A DNA stretch of 64,000 bases from Photobacterium sp. GJ3 (GCF_018199995.1 NZ_CP073578.1:2046001-2110000), one strand, 5' to 3'; positions 55,684 through 63,762 are shown, counted from the first letter of the stretch. A program made the numbers and translations. The notes: generated by a model not told the origin, from the sequence alone.

Positions 55684-55698
55684 CAATTATAATAATTG
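55684..55698 (-). promoter_or_regulatory. Palindrome with TATAAT upstream of csgB
   Basis: CAATTAT-A-ATAATTG is perfectly symmetric and contains TATAAT on the coding (minus) strand about 90 bases before csgB. It could be the -10 overlapped by an operator. No good -35 is visible 17 bases upstream. Confidence 0.5.
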
Positions 55699-55928
55699 AA
55701 AATTACGACTCCCCACCCAGATACATTTATAACAAAATCAGTTATTTACAATATAAAATCTCAGTCAGAGAGCGAATAAACCATTGTGTTACCTACTTAA
55801 CCGGCTGTTCTCCAATGTGATTTACAATACAATTTAGTACCACAACAATATCCTCATCACTTTCAAATAAATAACATCTATCAATAAACATTTACCACCG
55901 CCATCGTCAGTGGCTTTGGGATGACAAC

Positions 55929-55958
55929 AAAAAAGGCCAACACAAAGTGAAGGCCCTT
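55929..55958 (-). terminator. Terminator after csgG
   Basis: On the minus strand AAGGGCC and GGCCTTTTTT can pair around a 13-base loop, ending in a T-run, 32-61 bases past csgG. Confidence 0.6.
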
Positions 55959-55989
55959 GATATCAATGATTTAAATTTATGGCGATAAT

Positions 55990-56826
55990 TTAAATAATCG
56001 GCTGCTCTGTAAACATATACTTCTGAATCACAGGGTTATTGATCTCTGCACGGTTCGCCAGTTTCCAGAGATTGGTATTGATCCCATCCACAATCAGTTG
56101 GATCACTGCAGCATCTATCGCAGACATCACCGCAATATTGACCGGCTCATTGGTTGTGATGCCCAATTCCGCTTCCAGCAGATCTTTGTAATCAATAAAC
56201 TTGAAGACCCCTGTCTGAAACTCTTGTGAAAGAATCGTCTTACTGGTTGTGACGCTCACCAGAACCCGCCCGGTCCGCACATCAATAGCCCTGAGATTCA
56301 CCGTCACCTGATCGGTCCGGTATTGTGAAGAAATACCAATCCCCAGATAACGTGCACCGGAACCACCTGTCTGAATGTTGGTATCGTAGGCCACGATCCC
56401 CCCTTCAATGACAATATTCGATGACATCAGTGAAGGAAGATGCGAACCATGATTCACCGGTATTTCCTGCTTTTGCTGTGCCGCACGAATGATCTTTCGC
56501 TCTGTGAGCAAATTTTGCAGCCCTTCCCGCTCCAGCGGAATAAACCATTTGGAGTTCAGCAAAGAAGTGGTCAGCAGCGCCGCCCCTCCCTGAGGAACCG
56601 CTGTGGAAAAGTTACTGTTCGGCTGCGGCTTATACTGCCCGGTCTGATCTCTGAAATCATAAACAGAGACAAATATCTGCCCCTGAGGCATCGGCAAAGA
56701 CACTAAATCCTCAAAAATTGCCCCACGGGGCATTAAGGTTGGTTCCCTGTCTGCATCAGGCATTCGCATTGAATTCGAACATGCATTGACGAACAACACA
56801 GAGCACAAAAGGATCAACTTTTTCAT
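55990..56826 (-). CDS. csgG: Curli secretion pore lipoprotein CsgG
   Basis: Outer-membrane nonameric channel exporting curlins, 278 residues. The lipobox is VNACSNS (Cys near 16). The channel constriction region is conserved: TGQYKPQPNSNFSTAVPQGG, with the Tyr, Asn and Phe that line the E. coli pore. LEREGLQNLLTERKIIRAAQ and VIEGGIVAYDTNIQTGGSGA follow. Length matches the E. coli protein. Thirteen bases after csgF, last gene of csgDEFG. Confidence 0.97.
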   Translation of the reverse strand: MKKLILLCSVLFVNACSNSMRMPDADREPTLMPRGAIFEDLVSLPMPQGQIFVSVYDFRDQTGQYKPQPNSNFSTAVPQGGAALLTTSLLNSKWFIPLEREGLQNLLTERKIIRAAQQKQEIPVNHGSHLPSLMSSNIVIEGGIVAYDTNIQTGGSGARYLGIGISSQYRTDQVTVNLRAIDVRTGRVLVSVTTSKTILSQEFQTGVFKFIDYKDLLEAELGITTNEPVNIAVMSAIDAAVIQLIVDGINTNLWKLANRAEINNPVIQKYMFTEQPII

Positions 56827-56839
56827 GACGAACTCCCTG

Positions 56840-57241
56840 TTAATCAGGCATCAAACCATTGACCTGAATGGTTGATGACTCTCCCGTTTGTTTATCCGTA
56901 ATTTGAATCAGTAAGGTGCCGTTATCATCCAGAATATTCAGGACGAAATCATCGGTTGTGAGTTGCCCTGTATTGCCATTCCCCACATCAGCCAATAACT
57001 GGCTGATTAATCTGGACTCTAAGTTTGCCGTTAATCGTTCTAAATCTGACTGTTGCTCAAACGGATCACTCGCTGATGGATCTTTGTGATCATTAATGGC
57101 ATTTGCAACACCCAGCAAGAAATTACCGTTTAAAGGGTTCCCGCCAAAATTTGGGTTTACAGGTGTATAAATCAGTTCGGTCGCCTGTGCATTCCAGCTC
57201 ATGCAGCCAAACAATAGCAGCATACAAAACTTCCTTTTCAT
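56840..57241 (-). CDS. csgF: Curli assembly factor CsgF
   Basis: A 133-residue secreted protein that caps the CsgG channel and tethers the nucleator outside. After the signal peptide (ending NAQA-TE), it shows the conserved LIYTPVNPNFGGNPLNGNFL, which inserts in the CsgG pore, then a helical neck (LERLTANLESRLISQLLADV) and a C-terminal domain. Eleven bases after csgE. Confidence 0.95.
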   Translation of the reverse strand: MKRKFCMLLLFGCMSWNAQATELIYTPVNPNFGGNPLNGNFLLGVANAINDHKDPSASDPFEQQSDLERLTANLESRLISQLLADVGNGNTGQLTTDDFVLNILDDNGTLLIQITDKQTGESSTIQVNGLMPD

Positions 57242-57252
57242 GAGTTTGCTCC

Positions 57253-57765
57253 TTAAATTTCGTCATAGTCAACATCGAAGGTATCTTTTAAATACCGCTC
57301 TATTCGCCATCTGAGAACATAGTTTTTGACTGCATTGACGGCCTGGTCCGTTTTTTCCTCAGCATTTTGTCGCCCCGGAGAAAGTGCGGTTCTGTAAATC
57401 ATATTCTGCCGGTGATAAATGCTGATAATACTTCCGGATAAAGCGGTCGGCCTTTCTTTTACCACTAAGTTCTCTTTTAATTCATCCAATTGATCTTCAA
57501 GCTTCTGTGCAAACAGTGAATAAAAGCTTTCTCCCAGTCGTGTCATCGTTCGGTCGATCACTGCACCGCTGATTTCACGCAGACTGTCCAGGTTTTCGAG
57601 TCGACCTTTCGTTTCAAGCGGTTCATCACTTTCAAGCTTCGGACCATTCTCAAGTTTCTTCCCATTTTCCAGAGGTTGCTCTTTCCCGGAGTTTTGTGCC
57701 TGGGAAAAGACAAATAACGGGCACATGCACAGCATGCACAAGAGCGTCAGGTTCAATTTTTTCAT
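57253..57765 (-). CDS. csgE: Curli assembly factor CsgE, with an unusual N-terminal linker
   Basis: Periplasmic specificity factor that closes and loads CsgG. The CsgE domain is about residues 60-170, with ISGAVIDRTMTRLGESFYSL and YLKDTFDVDYDEI. Between the signal peptide (ending FSQA) and this domain lies an extra 35-residue stretch of degenerate repeats (PLENGKKLENGPKLESDEPL then ETKGRLENLD). At 170 residues it is longer than E. coli CsgE (129). Its start overlaps csgD by 4 bases. Confidence 0.9.
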   Translation of the reverse strand: MKKLNLTLLCMLCMCPLFVFSQAQNSGKEQPLENGKKLENGPKLESDEPLETKGRLENLDSLREISGAVIDRTMTRLGESFYSLFAQKLEDQLDELKENLVVKERPTALSGSIISIYHRQNMIYRTALSPGRQNAEEKTDQAVNAVKNYVLRWRIERYLKDTFDVDYDEI

Positions 57766-58424
57766 GAGCTTAAACTATTCAAGGTATGGTTTTTCGCCCA
57801 CATAAAAGCCTGCAGGCGGTTTTTAACCTTAATTTTCTTAAAAACATTATGAAGATGGGTTTTGACCGTATTTTCACTGACAAACAGAGACTCAGCAATT
57901 TGCGAGTTTGAAGCACCAGAGACCAGCAACTGCATGATTTCCTTTTCTCTTGCGGTTAATTCAACCGTCATCTTTGGGAAACTTGTCTGCGTACTCCGGT
58001 ATTCTGAAATCAATGCCTGACACAATTTTCGACTGAACCATAATTCACCATTTTGTATTTTTGTTAACCCTTCAGATAATATCTCAAGAGAATCACTGGT
58101 ATAAAACACGCCCACTAAATTTGGCCATATTTTCAGCGCTTCGACCTGAACATCATTGGGAACATTAATTAAGACTTCCGAAGGGATAACTTCCATTTCG
58201 GCAATTGTATTTAAATAATGTTCATTCGACTTTTTCGTTGCACTGGCAGAATCCAGCAAGAAGAGTGTTTCTTCAATCTCACCTGATGATAACGCCTTCA
58301 TCTCATCAATCGAGATCGAATTGACCGTCATTTTTACATGTCGAATCAAATACTCTTTTAATATCGAGGCTTGAATACTCTCGTCAGAAACGAGTGCCAG
58401 TCGGCTGTATGGTTTAATAGACAT
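57762..58424 (-). CDS. csgD: LuxR-type curli regulator CsgD
   Basis: Master activator of curli and biofilm genes, 220 residues. The N-terminal receiver-like domain (about 1-140) lacks the usual phospho-acceptor pocket: LFLLDSASATK replaces the DxxMP type. The C-terminal LuxR helix-turn-helix (about 155-215) has LTAREKEIMQLLVSGASNSQ and ENTVKTHLHNVFKKIKVKNR. It heads csgDEFG and overlaps csgE by four bases. In enterics CsgD integrates c-di-GMP signals through its promoter; similar inputs are likely here but not shown. Confidence 0.93.
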   Translation of the reverse strand: MSIKPYSRLALVSDESIQASILKEYLIRHVKMTVNSISIDEMKALSSGEIEETLFLLDSASATKKSNEHYLNTIAEMEVIPSEVLINVPNDVQVEALKIWPNLVGVFYTSDSLEILSEGLTKIQNGELWFSRKLCQALISEYRSTQTSFPKMTVELTAREKEIMQLLVSGASNSQIAESLFVSENTVKTHLHNVFKKIKVKNRLQAFMWAKNHTLNSLSS

Positions 58425-58757
58425 CCCTGCTAACCCTCAGTTTATTTTGCTACGACTTTTGTATTGCTAACTTTAGTTCACGTCAAAAAAATAACAAACA
58501 GGGATATCAACACACACCGACCGGGTTAATTACCTATTTTTCATGATCTTAAAACTGCCTCATTCTTTAAACCTTTGGCCTTTTTCTGGTCCTTTCTCAA
58601 TTTCGCGACACTTTCAGGCTTTCTTTTTATGATTTAAACCAAAAGTGATTTGAATCATCAACTAAAGGGCTCGTTTTAGTTTTATGGATTGAAATGAATC
58701 AGTTAACAATGGAATTAAAAAGATAGGTGAATGAATGCATATTTTTAGGCGATGTCA

Positions 58758-58779
58758 AATTTTTCTGGTCGGAAAAATT
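58758..58779. repeat. Inverted repeat upstream of csgD
   Basis: AATTTTTC-TGGTCG-GAAAAATT is a perfect 8 bp inverted repeat about 335 bases before csgD. It could be a regulator site; no match to a known operator is claimed. Confidence 0.4.
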
Positions 58780-58911
58780 AGGCATGACTGAAGTCAATTC
58801 GACGTTTGGCGATGGACAGGTTCACAGTAAGGAAAGGGTAAGTTGGCAACCGACTCACGTTGCATTCTCTGCACTGTGATGCGTGGGCAGCGAACTGTTC
58901 AGGAACCGGAT

Positions 58912-58948
58912 CAAAAAATCCCGCCGGGCTGGTACAGTCCGGCGGGAT
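58912..58948 (-). terminator. adhP terminator
   Basis: Stem ATCCCGCCGG / CCGGCGGGAT (10 bp), 11-base loop, then T6 on the minus strand. Confidence 0.9.
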
Positions 58949-58972
58949 AAGATTCGAGGGTATCAACCGCAA

Positions 58973-59989
58973 TCACGACTCCAAATTCATGACAATCCGG
59001 CCCGTGATTTCACCTTTCATCATGTCATCGAAGATCTCGTTAATCTCTTCCAGCGCCTTCACTTCTGTGATTGCCCGGACTTTACCTTCTGCTGCAAACT
59101 GCAAACATTCCTGCAGATCTTTACGTGTCCCGACAATCGAGCCAATCACTTTAATACCGTTCAGGACCGTATCGAAAATCGGGATTGGCATTTCATCCGG
59201 TGGTAAACCCACCAGCACACAGCTTCCGCCACGGCGGACTGAACGATAGGCTTCCTCGAACGCGGGTTTCGAAACGGCAGTACAGACGACCCCATGGACC
59301 CCGCCCACCAATCGCTGAATCGCCTCGGAAGGTTTCTCTTTCATAAAATCGATGCAGTGTGTTGCACCCAGTTCTTTTGCCAGTGCCATTTTCTCGGCAC
59401 CCGTATCGACTGCAATCACGTTCATCCCCATGGCTTTGGCATACTGAACCGCCAGATGCCCCAAGCCACCAACACCGATAATCGCAACCCATTGCCCGGG
59501 TTTCACATCGGTCACTTTCAGCGCTTTGTAGGTTGTCACCCCGGCACAGAACAAAGGCGCAGCATCAACAGAAGACAGTCCATCCGGGACCTTGACCACA
59601 TACTCGCCATGGGCCAGACAATATTCGGCATATCCTCCATCCACAGAATAGCCCGCATTGTGCTGATCCAGGCACAGAGTCTCCTGACCCGACAAACAAT
59701 AGTCGCAATGACCACAGGCTGAATACAGCCAGGGCACGCCAACACGATCGCCAATCTTCAGGTGATGGATTTCGCTGCCAACCTGAACGATTTCGCCCAC
59801 CCCTTCATGGCCAGGCACCAATGGCATTTTGGGTTTAACCGGCCAATCGCCATGGCAGGCATGTAAGTCGGTATGGCATACGCCACAGGCGTGGATTTTC
59901 ACCAGAACATCGCGAGGTTTCACGGCAGGAACAGGGATATCTTTGATTTCAAGTTTCCCTTTGAATTCATTCACAACAGCGGCTTTCAT
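58973..59989 (-). CDS. adhP: Zinc-dependent alcohol dehydrogenase AdhP
   Basis: Ethanol-active medium-chain dehydrogenase, 338 residues. Catalytic zinc ligands lie in [15 protein letters not shown] and [13 protein letters not shown]. The structural zinc site is [15 protein letters not shown]. The NAD-binding motif is [20 protein letters not shown]. The length and motifs match E. coli AdhP (336 residues). Followed by a strong terminator, so a single-gene transcript. Confidence 0.94.
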   Translation of the reverse strand: MKAAVVNEFKGKLEIKDIPVPAVKPRDVLVKIHACGVCHTDLHACHGDWPVKPKMPLVPGHEGVGEIVQVGSEIHHLKIGDRVGVPWLYSACGHCDYCLSGQETLCLDQHNAGYSVDGGYAEYCLAHGEYVVKVPDGLSSVDAAPLFCAGVTTYKALKVTDVKPGQWVAIIGVGGLGHLAVQYAKAMGMNVIAVDTGAEKMALAKELGATHCIDFMKEKPSEAIQRLVGGVHGVVCTAVSKPAFEEAYRSVRRGGSCVLVGLPPDEMPIPIFDTVLNGIKVIGSIVGTRKDLQECLQFAAEGKVRAITEVKALEEINEIFDDMMKGEITGRIVMNLES

Positions 59990-60134
59990 GTGTCCGGCTC
60001 CTTATGAGTAAGTGAACCGTGATTGTTGCGCAGAAAATCGGAGAAGGCATGGATCTGGATCAATATTCACCCAAACTCATATTTTTTCTGTCTGAGTTGG
60101 CTTCCCGATCCGGATTGGTTCGCGAGCGGTTTTG

Positions 60135-60162
60135 AATGCACAGGTACCATCACCTGTGCATT
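60135..60162 (-). terminator. Hairpin after the 60.2-61.0 kb lipoprotein gene
   Basis: Perfect stem AATGCACAGGT / ACCTGTGCATT (11 bp) with a 6-base loop, starting 8 bases after the stop. T-run is weak (CAAAACC follows). Confidence 0.55.
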
Positions 60163-60170
60163 CAACTGAA

Positions 60171-61016
60171 TCAACGCAGGGTAACTTTCGTCGAGATGCC
60201 AGAAGAAACATTCATCTTCAGAGCGCCGATCGCAACCCGGGTAGAGGAACGCATTTCAAACAACGTCTCTTGCTCCGGAATGTAATGACGCGTGATATCG
60301 TAAACCATCGTCCCACCACCATGAATTTCAGCATGGGTGTTCGAGTGGATATTGATGGTCGTACCCGGCTTCACCTTCAGATCAAAATAGGCTTTCTGAT
60401 CTTTAATTTCGTTGAGTGTATAGAGGACATTCACATCCTCAATACGCTGACCGTCAGCCAGCTCGTCAATCGGCATTTTGACCGAGAGTGTTTCCCCAAC
60501 CTCGAATGTTTTCTGATCCAGGTCCGCATACATCACGAACTGTGGCAGCAACTCGAGCACATCTTCGTCAGCCACGTCCACTTGAGCATCGCCAAGTGTT
60601 TTTTCGAAATGAACCTCACCGGTTGCAGACTGCTTAGCCAGTATGCGAACACCCTCGAGTTCAACGGCTTCCGGCGACTCAATGGATGAAGGCTCTTCAG
60701 TAGAAGAATTTCGGAACTTCTGAATATCCAGCTCCAGAGGAACCGAGCCATCCGCTTCTGCTGCCGCGGTTGACAGATTCACAACCCTTTCCGATTTCAC
60801 CTCTAAGTCATCCGGAATCATCTCCAGTAAAAACGCCAGTTCCGGCGGTCTTTGCCCCTGATAATCCGAATCCATTTTGAAAGTCACATTTTCTTGGATC
60901 GTGAATGCTTGATTCGGCTGATAGCCGAGATCAATAGTCACTGATTCTTTTGGAACATCCGAACAGGCAGCCAACTGAATGCTGCACAGCAAAATTATTT
61001 TTTTAAACGCCATCAT
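60171..61016 (-). CDS. Lipoprotein of unknown function
   Basis: About 281 residues. The signal peptide MAFKKIILLCSIQLAACSDV has a lipobox LAAC, so the mature protein starts at that Cys and should be sorted to the outer membrane (Ser-Asp at +2/+3 leaves this open). The rest is acidic, predicted beta-rich, with a TFKMDSDYQG-type opening and a FDLKVKPGTTINIHSNTHAE segment. I recognise no family. Two ATGs (61016, 61013) are possible starts. It faces the EamA transporter divergently. Confidence 0.65.
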   Translation of the reverse strand: MMAFKKIILLCSIQLAACSDVPKESVTIDLGYQPNQAFTIQENVTFKMDSDYQGQRPPELAFLLEMIPDDLEVKSERVVNLSTAAAEADGSVPLELDIQKFRNSSTEEPSSIESPEAVELEGVRILAKQSATGEVHFEKTLGDAQVDVADEDVLELLPQFVMYADLDQKTFEVGETLSVKMPIDELADGQRIEDVNVLYTLNEIKDQKAYFDLKVKPGTTINIHSNTHAEIHGGGTMVYDITRHYIPEQETLFEMRSSTRVAIGALKMNVSSGISTKVTLR

Positions 61017-61368
61017 GACCACTCATTAGGAAAACATCTCATCAAGTATGCAAATACTTGGATACGCTATAGATGCGTCCACTTCCCAGAAGAAGATAAA
61101 TCAGATTGAGAGTCGGCTAATTTACCGCCACTTTGACCACTGATAGCGGAATAACCCACCGGAACTTCATCGCATTGTTGACTCAAAAACCTGCTACAGC
61201 CCTCTGATAAGTTGTAATTTTACAACAAATGACATGACACACTTCACACTTGGCAACTTGAGTTGCCATTTTTTGATCTAACTTTTGGGTCAAATTTTCT
61301 TGTCTTACCAGTCAGGTTTTGGTTAAATGCTCCACATTCGGCATCGTTCTTAGTCATTGAGAAGTTAA
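61017..61368. promoter_or_regulatory. Divergent region between the lipoprotein and EamA genes
   Basis: This 352 bp stretch has a 16 bp perfect palindrome GTTGTAA-TT-TTACAAC (61212-61227) and, 25 bases further, a terminator-like hairpin GGCAACT-TG-AGTTGCC followed by AT6 (61253-61275). The hairpin reads toward EamA and lies upstream of it. No open frame was seen. Confidence 0.5.
61253..61275 (+). terminator. Terminator-like hairpin in the EamA leader
   Basis: A perfect 7 bp stem with 2-base spacer, then A and T6, about 95 bases before the EamA start. It could be a leader attenuator or end a small RNA. Confidence 0.5.
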
Positions 61369-62301
61369 ATGTTGTCACAGAACCAAATTTCACACCTGAA
61401 GTTATTTTTCTTCACTGTACTGATTAGTCTGTCTTTCCCGATTGGCAGCCATATTACGGCAACCATGGATCCACTCATCGTGACCTGGGTGCGCTATTTG
61501 CTGGCCAGTGTACTCTTTGTCGGCCTGCTGATTCTGAAGGGACAATTTCGTATCCCCTCAGCAAAGGATTTAGGGCGCTACACGCTGATCAGCCTGCCTG
61601 CGCTGAGCTATTTTGTGGCCATGTTCATCGCGTTGCGTGAAACCAGCCCGTTGGATGCCAGTGCGTTGTACACCACGGTCCCTTTGATGAGCGCCGTGCT
61701 GGCGGCTATTGTATTTAAGCGCCGGACCTCCCTTGCCGTGACACTGTCGCTTGTCGGGGGCATGCTGGGTGCTGCATTGATCATTTTCCGGGGGGATTTA
61801 TCTGCGGCCGGTTCCATTGCCATGACAACCTCCAACAAAATCTATTTGCTGGGCTGTCTGGGCATGGCGCTGAACCCGATCATTGTGAAGAAGTGCTACA
61901 AAGGTGAGTCCTTTGTTCATCTGACCTGCTGGACTTTGATTTGTGCAACAGGCCTGCTGACCCTTGCCACCGCCCCGCAGCTGATCCAAACCCAATGGAC
62001 GCAAATTCCGGGAGATATCTGGCTGGGCATTGGCTATCTGGCTGTGTTTGCGACCGCAATCAGCTTCTTCCTGTTTCAGCAAGGCAGCGTGGCGCTGGCA
62101 CCGGAACAGGTCTCGGCTTATACCTACCTGATCCCCGTGCTGGTGATGCTGGTCAATCGTTTTACCGGCGACATGGTGCCCTGGGAAAGTGTCAGCTATG
62201 GCGTCGTCACGGTGCTGCTGTCGATGACGGTGATGATCCGCCGCGGCGCGCCAGCTCAGGTGCAACCCGCAGCCCAGCCTGCGCAGGCCATCTCAAAATA
62301 A
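61369..62301 (+). CDS. EamA-family drug/metabolite transporter
   Basis: A 310-residue DMT-superfamily protein with 10 helices in two EamA repeats: LSFPIGSHITATMDPLIVTW and LASVLFVGLLIL in the first half; MALNPIIVKKCYKGE, AISFFLFQQGSVALAPEQVS and YLIPVLVMLVN in the second. Members export amino acids, pentoses or metabolites; substrate unknown. Its transcription terminator has been split by the IS element that follows. Confidence 0.88.
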   Translation: MLSQNQISHLKLFFFTVLISLSFPIGSHITATMDPLIVTWVRYLLASVLFVGLLILKGQFRIPSAKDLGRYTLISLPALSYFVAMFIALRETSPLDASALYTTVPLMSAVLAAIVFKRRTSLAVTLSLVGGMLGAALIIFRGDLSAAGSIAMTTSNKIYLLGCLGMALNPIIVKKCYKGESFVHLTCWTLICATGLLTLATAPQLIQTQWTQIPGDIWLGIGYLAVFATAISFFLFQQGSVALAPEQVSAYTYLIPVLVMLVNRFTGDMVPWESVSYGVVTVLLSMTVMIRRGAPAQVQPAAQPAQAISK

Positions 62302-62309
62302 ACACATTC

Positions 62310-62324
62310 AAGCCGGGCCTCTTG
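62310..62324 (+). terminator. Left half of the EamA terminator, split by the IS
   Basis: Left arm AAGCCGGGC (62310-62318) and loop CTCTT (62319-62323). Its perfect partner GCCCGGCTT lies at 63752-63760, on the far side of the IS, followed by TT. Removing the IS and one TTG repeat restores a 9 bp stem with a CTCTT loop. Confidence 0.85.
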
Positions 62325-62355
62325 TGAAGTGACCCCATAAAGTTGGACATTTCTG

Positions 62356-63204
62356 TTAAACGGCTTGTAAGGCCTGCTTCCGATATTCTATCGGTGTCAG
62401 GCCTTTTAGTTTCACCTTGATGCGTTTGGTATTGTAATACTCAATATATTCTTGGATTTTCTCTATGAGATCATTTGCGTCTTCAAAGTGCTGGTTATGG
62501 TACATCTCGGTTTTGAGCAGGGCAAAGAAGTTCTCAGCGATGGCGTTGTCTAAGCAGTTACCTTTTCTCGACATACTTTGCGTTAACCCTCTGGCAGCCA
62601 CTGTCTGCTGGTATGTCCGGTGACGATACTGCCAACCTTGATCGCTATGTATGATTGGCTTTGCGTTTCGAGCTAGCTTCGAGATCGCTTCCGTCAACAT
62701 GTCAGTAACGAGCGACAAGCGTGCATTCTTATCAACCTTATAAGCAACGACTTCTTGAGTAAACAAGTCAACCACGGGTGATAGGTAAACTCTCTGCTCT
62801 TTGACTTTGAACTCCGTAACGTCAGTTACCCATTTCTCATCTGGCTTGGTCGCCGTAAAATCTCTTTCAAGTACATTAGGAGCAACTTTTCCAGACTCGC
62901 CTCGGTAAGCGCGGTATTTCTTCGGCCTGACTATCGATTTCAGTTCAAGTTGAGCCATAAGCCGCTGTACGGTCTTGTGGTTCAGTATGATGCCTTGCTT
63001 TCTCAGCTCTAAGTGAATGCGGCGATAGCCATATCGTCCCTTATGTTCATGATAAATTGACGTTATCAGCTCCCGTTCATTCGCATAGCTATCAGGTCGC
63101 TTACTGGCTTGCATCTGGTAATAGAATGCACTTCTCGCAAGCTGGAGAGCTTGGAGTAGGTCTTTTAAGGAGTGCGTGTTTCTTAGAGTTAGAGCTATTG
63201 CCGT
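62356..63204 (-). CDS. IS150-group transposase OrfB (frameshift product with OrfA)
   Basis: DDE integrase-type catalytic domain, about 282 residues from the frameshift point. It has an HTH_21-like start (LLQALQLARSAFYYQMQASK) and the catalytic triad: Asp in DEKWVTDVTEFKV, Asp in IIHSDQGWQYRH and Glu in DNAIAENFFALLKTE. The second Asp and the Glu are 35 residues apart (D-35-E). It has no start codon of its own near the overlap; it should be made as an OrfAB fusion by -1 frameshifting at A6 (63204-63209). Confidence 0.93.
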   Translation of the reverse strand, partial: TAIALTLRNTHSLKDLLQALQLARSAFYYQMQASKRPDSYANERELITSIYHEHKGRYGYRRIHLELRKQGIILNHKTVQRLMAQLELKSIVRPKKYRAYRGESGKVAPNVLERDFTATKPDEKWVTDVTEFKVKEQRVYLSPVVDLFTQEVVAYKVDKNARLSLVTDMLTEAISKLARNAKPIIHSDQGWQYRHRTYQQTVAARGLTQSMSRKGNCLDNAIAENFFALLKTEMYHNQHFEDANDLIEKIQEYIEYYNTKRIKVKLKGLTPIEYRKQALQAV

Positions 63205-63704
63205 TTTTTCTTTGTTTGACGGCGCTTTTCCTGCTCTAACTCCTCCAACTTTTTTAGGACAGCATTCTCTGCTCTCAAGTAGGCTAACTCATCTTTTAGC
63301 TCCTCAAGCGTCATTTCATCATCTGATTTGGTCGTACGTTGAGGTTGCTGCTTCATGGGTGGCCTTCCTATTGCGTGAGGCTTAAGCCCTTTGATACCTT
63401 GCTCTTTATATCTTTTGAGCCAAACAGATAGTATCCCAGGGGTAGAGAGATTTAAGACTGCACTAGTGTGCGTCAGAGACCAGCCATTCGTCCACATTAA
63501 ATTTAATGCTTGGAGCTTAGCTTCAGCCGTTGATGTATGAGCTGTTGGTAAAAATGAATCAGTACCGTGAATAGCAAAGACTTGAGTCCAGTACCTTATT
63601 TGCCTAGAAGAGATGGAATGTTGCTTGGATAAAAGACCGGATGGCACGCCACTCAAGCACTGCTTAGCAATGACGCACTTCAATTCGCGGCAATATTTGG
63701 ACAT
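63195..63704 (-). CDS. IS150-group OrfA (DNA-binding protein)
   Basis: A 169-residue protein with two helix-turn-helix units: a first (LSGVPSGLLSKQHSISSRQI) and a second (WSLTHTSAVLNLSTPGILSV). Its end is a leucine-zipper-like LKDELAYLRAENAVLKKLEE segment and a Lys/Arg-rich tail (KRRQTKKKRQ). It recognises the IS ends and regulates transposition. The ATG at 63704 is preferred; the longer frame starts inside the terminal repeat. Confidence 0.92.
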   Translation of the reverse strand: MSKYCRELKCVIAKQCLSGVPSGLLSKQHSISSRQIRYWTQVFAIHGTDSFLPTAHTSTAEAKLQALNLMWTNGWSLTHTSAVLNLSTPGILSVWLKRYKEQGIKGLKPHAIGRPPMKQQPQRTTKSDDEMTLEELKDELAYLRAENAVLKKLEELEQEKRRQTKKKRQ

Positions 63705-63751
63705 AAAAGACCCCCAATAATTGGTGTCCAACTATTGGGGGTCAGTTCATT

Positions 63752-63762
63752 GCCCGGCTTTT
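63752..63762 (+). terminator. Right half of the EamA terminator
   Basis: Right arm GCCCGGCTT with TT, complementary to 62310-62318. The intervening IS prevents normal folding unless both arms remain in one transcript. Confidence 0.8.

Larger units (their letters stand above)
55600..55989 (-). promoter_or_regulatory. csgB upstream region
   Basis: This 390 bp AT-rich stretch separates csgG from csgB, so csgBA(AA) probably has its own promoter. It includes a perfect 15 bp palindrome at 55684-55698 containing a minus-strand TATAAT, and the csgG terminator at 55929-55958. No open frame was seen. Confidence 0.55.
58425..58972. promoter_or_regulatory. csgD upstream region
   Basis: This 548 bp gap between adhP and csgD (both minus strand) is AT-rich and long, like the heavily regulated csgD promoters of enterics. 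It contains an 8 bp inverted repeat at 58758-58779 and the adhP terminator at 58912-58948. A 64-codon minus-strand frame (58778-58972) runs through that terminator hairpin and is not called. Confidence 0.5.
62325..63749. mobile_element. IS3-family (IS150 group) insertion sequence
   Basis: A complete element of 1425 bp. Terminal inverted repeats: left TGAAGTGACCCCATAAAGTT..., right (complement) TGAACTGACCCCCAATAGTT..., identical at most positions and both continuing GGACA. Target duplication TTG at 62322-62324 and 63750-63752, the 3 bp expected of this group. Two overlapping minus-strand frames encode OrfA and OrfAB. Both frames are uninterrupted, so it is probably active or recently so. Confidence 0.95.

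Noticed and set aside
58425-58777. Enteric CsgD, OmpR or IHF binding sites upstream of csgD
   Set aside because: No convincing consensus matches by eye, and sites from enterics need not apply in this family.
58778-58972. 64-codon minus-strand frame upstream of csgD
   Set aside because: It reads through the adhP terminator hairpin and has no recognisable features.
60132-60689. 185-codon plus-strand open frame
   Set aside because: It is antisense to the lipoprotein gene, which has a signal peptide, lipobox and terminator-like hairpin.
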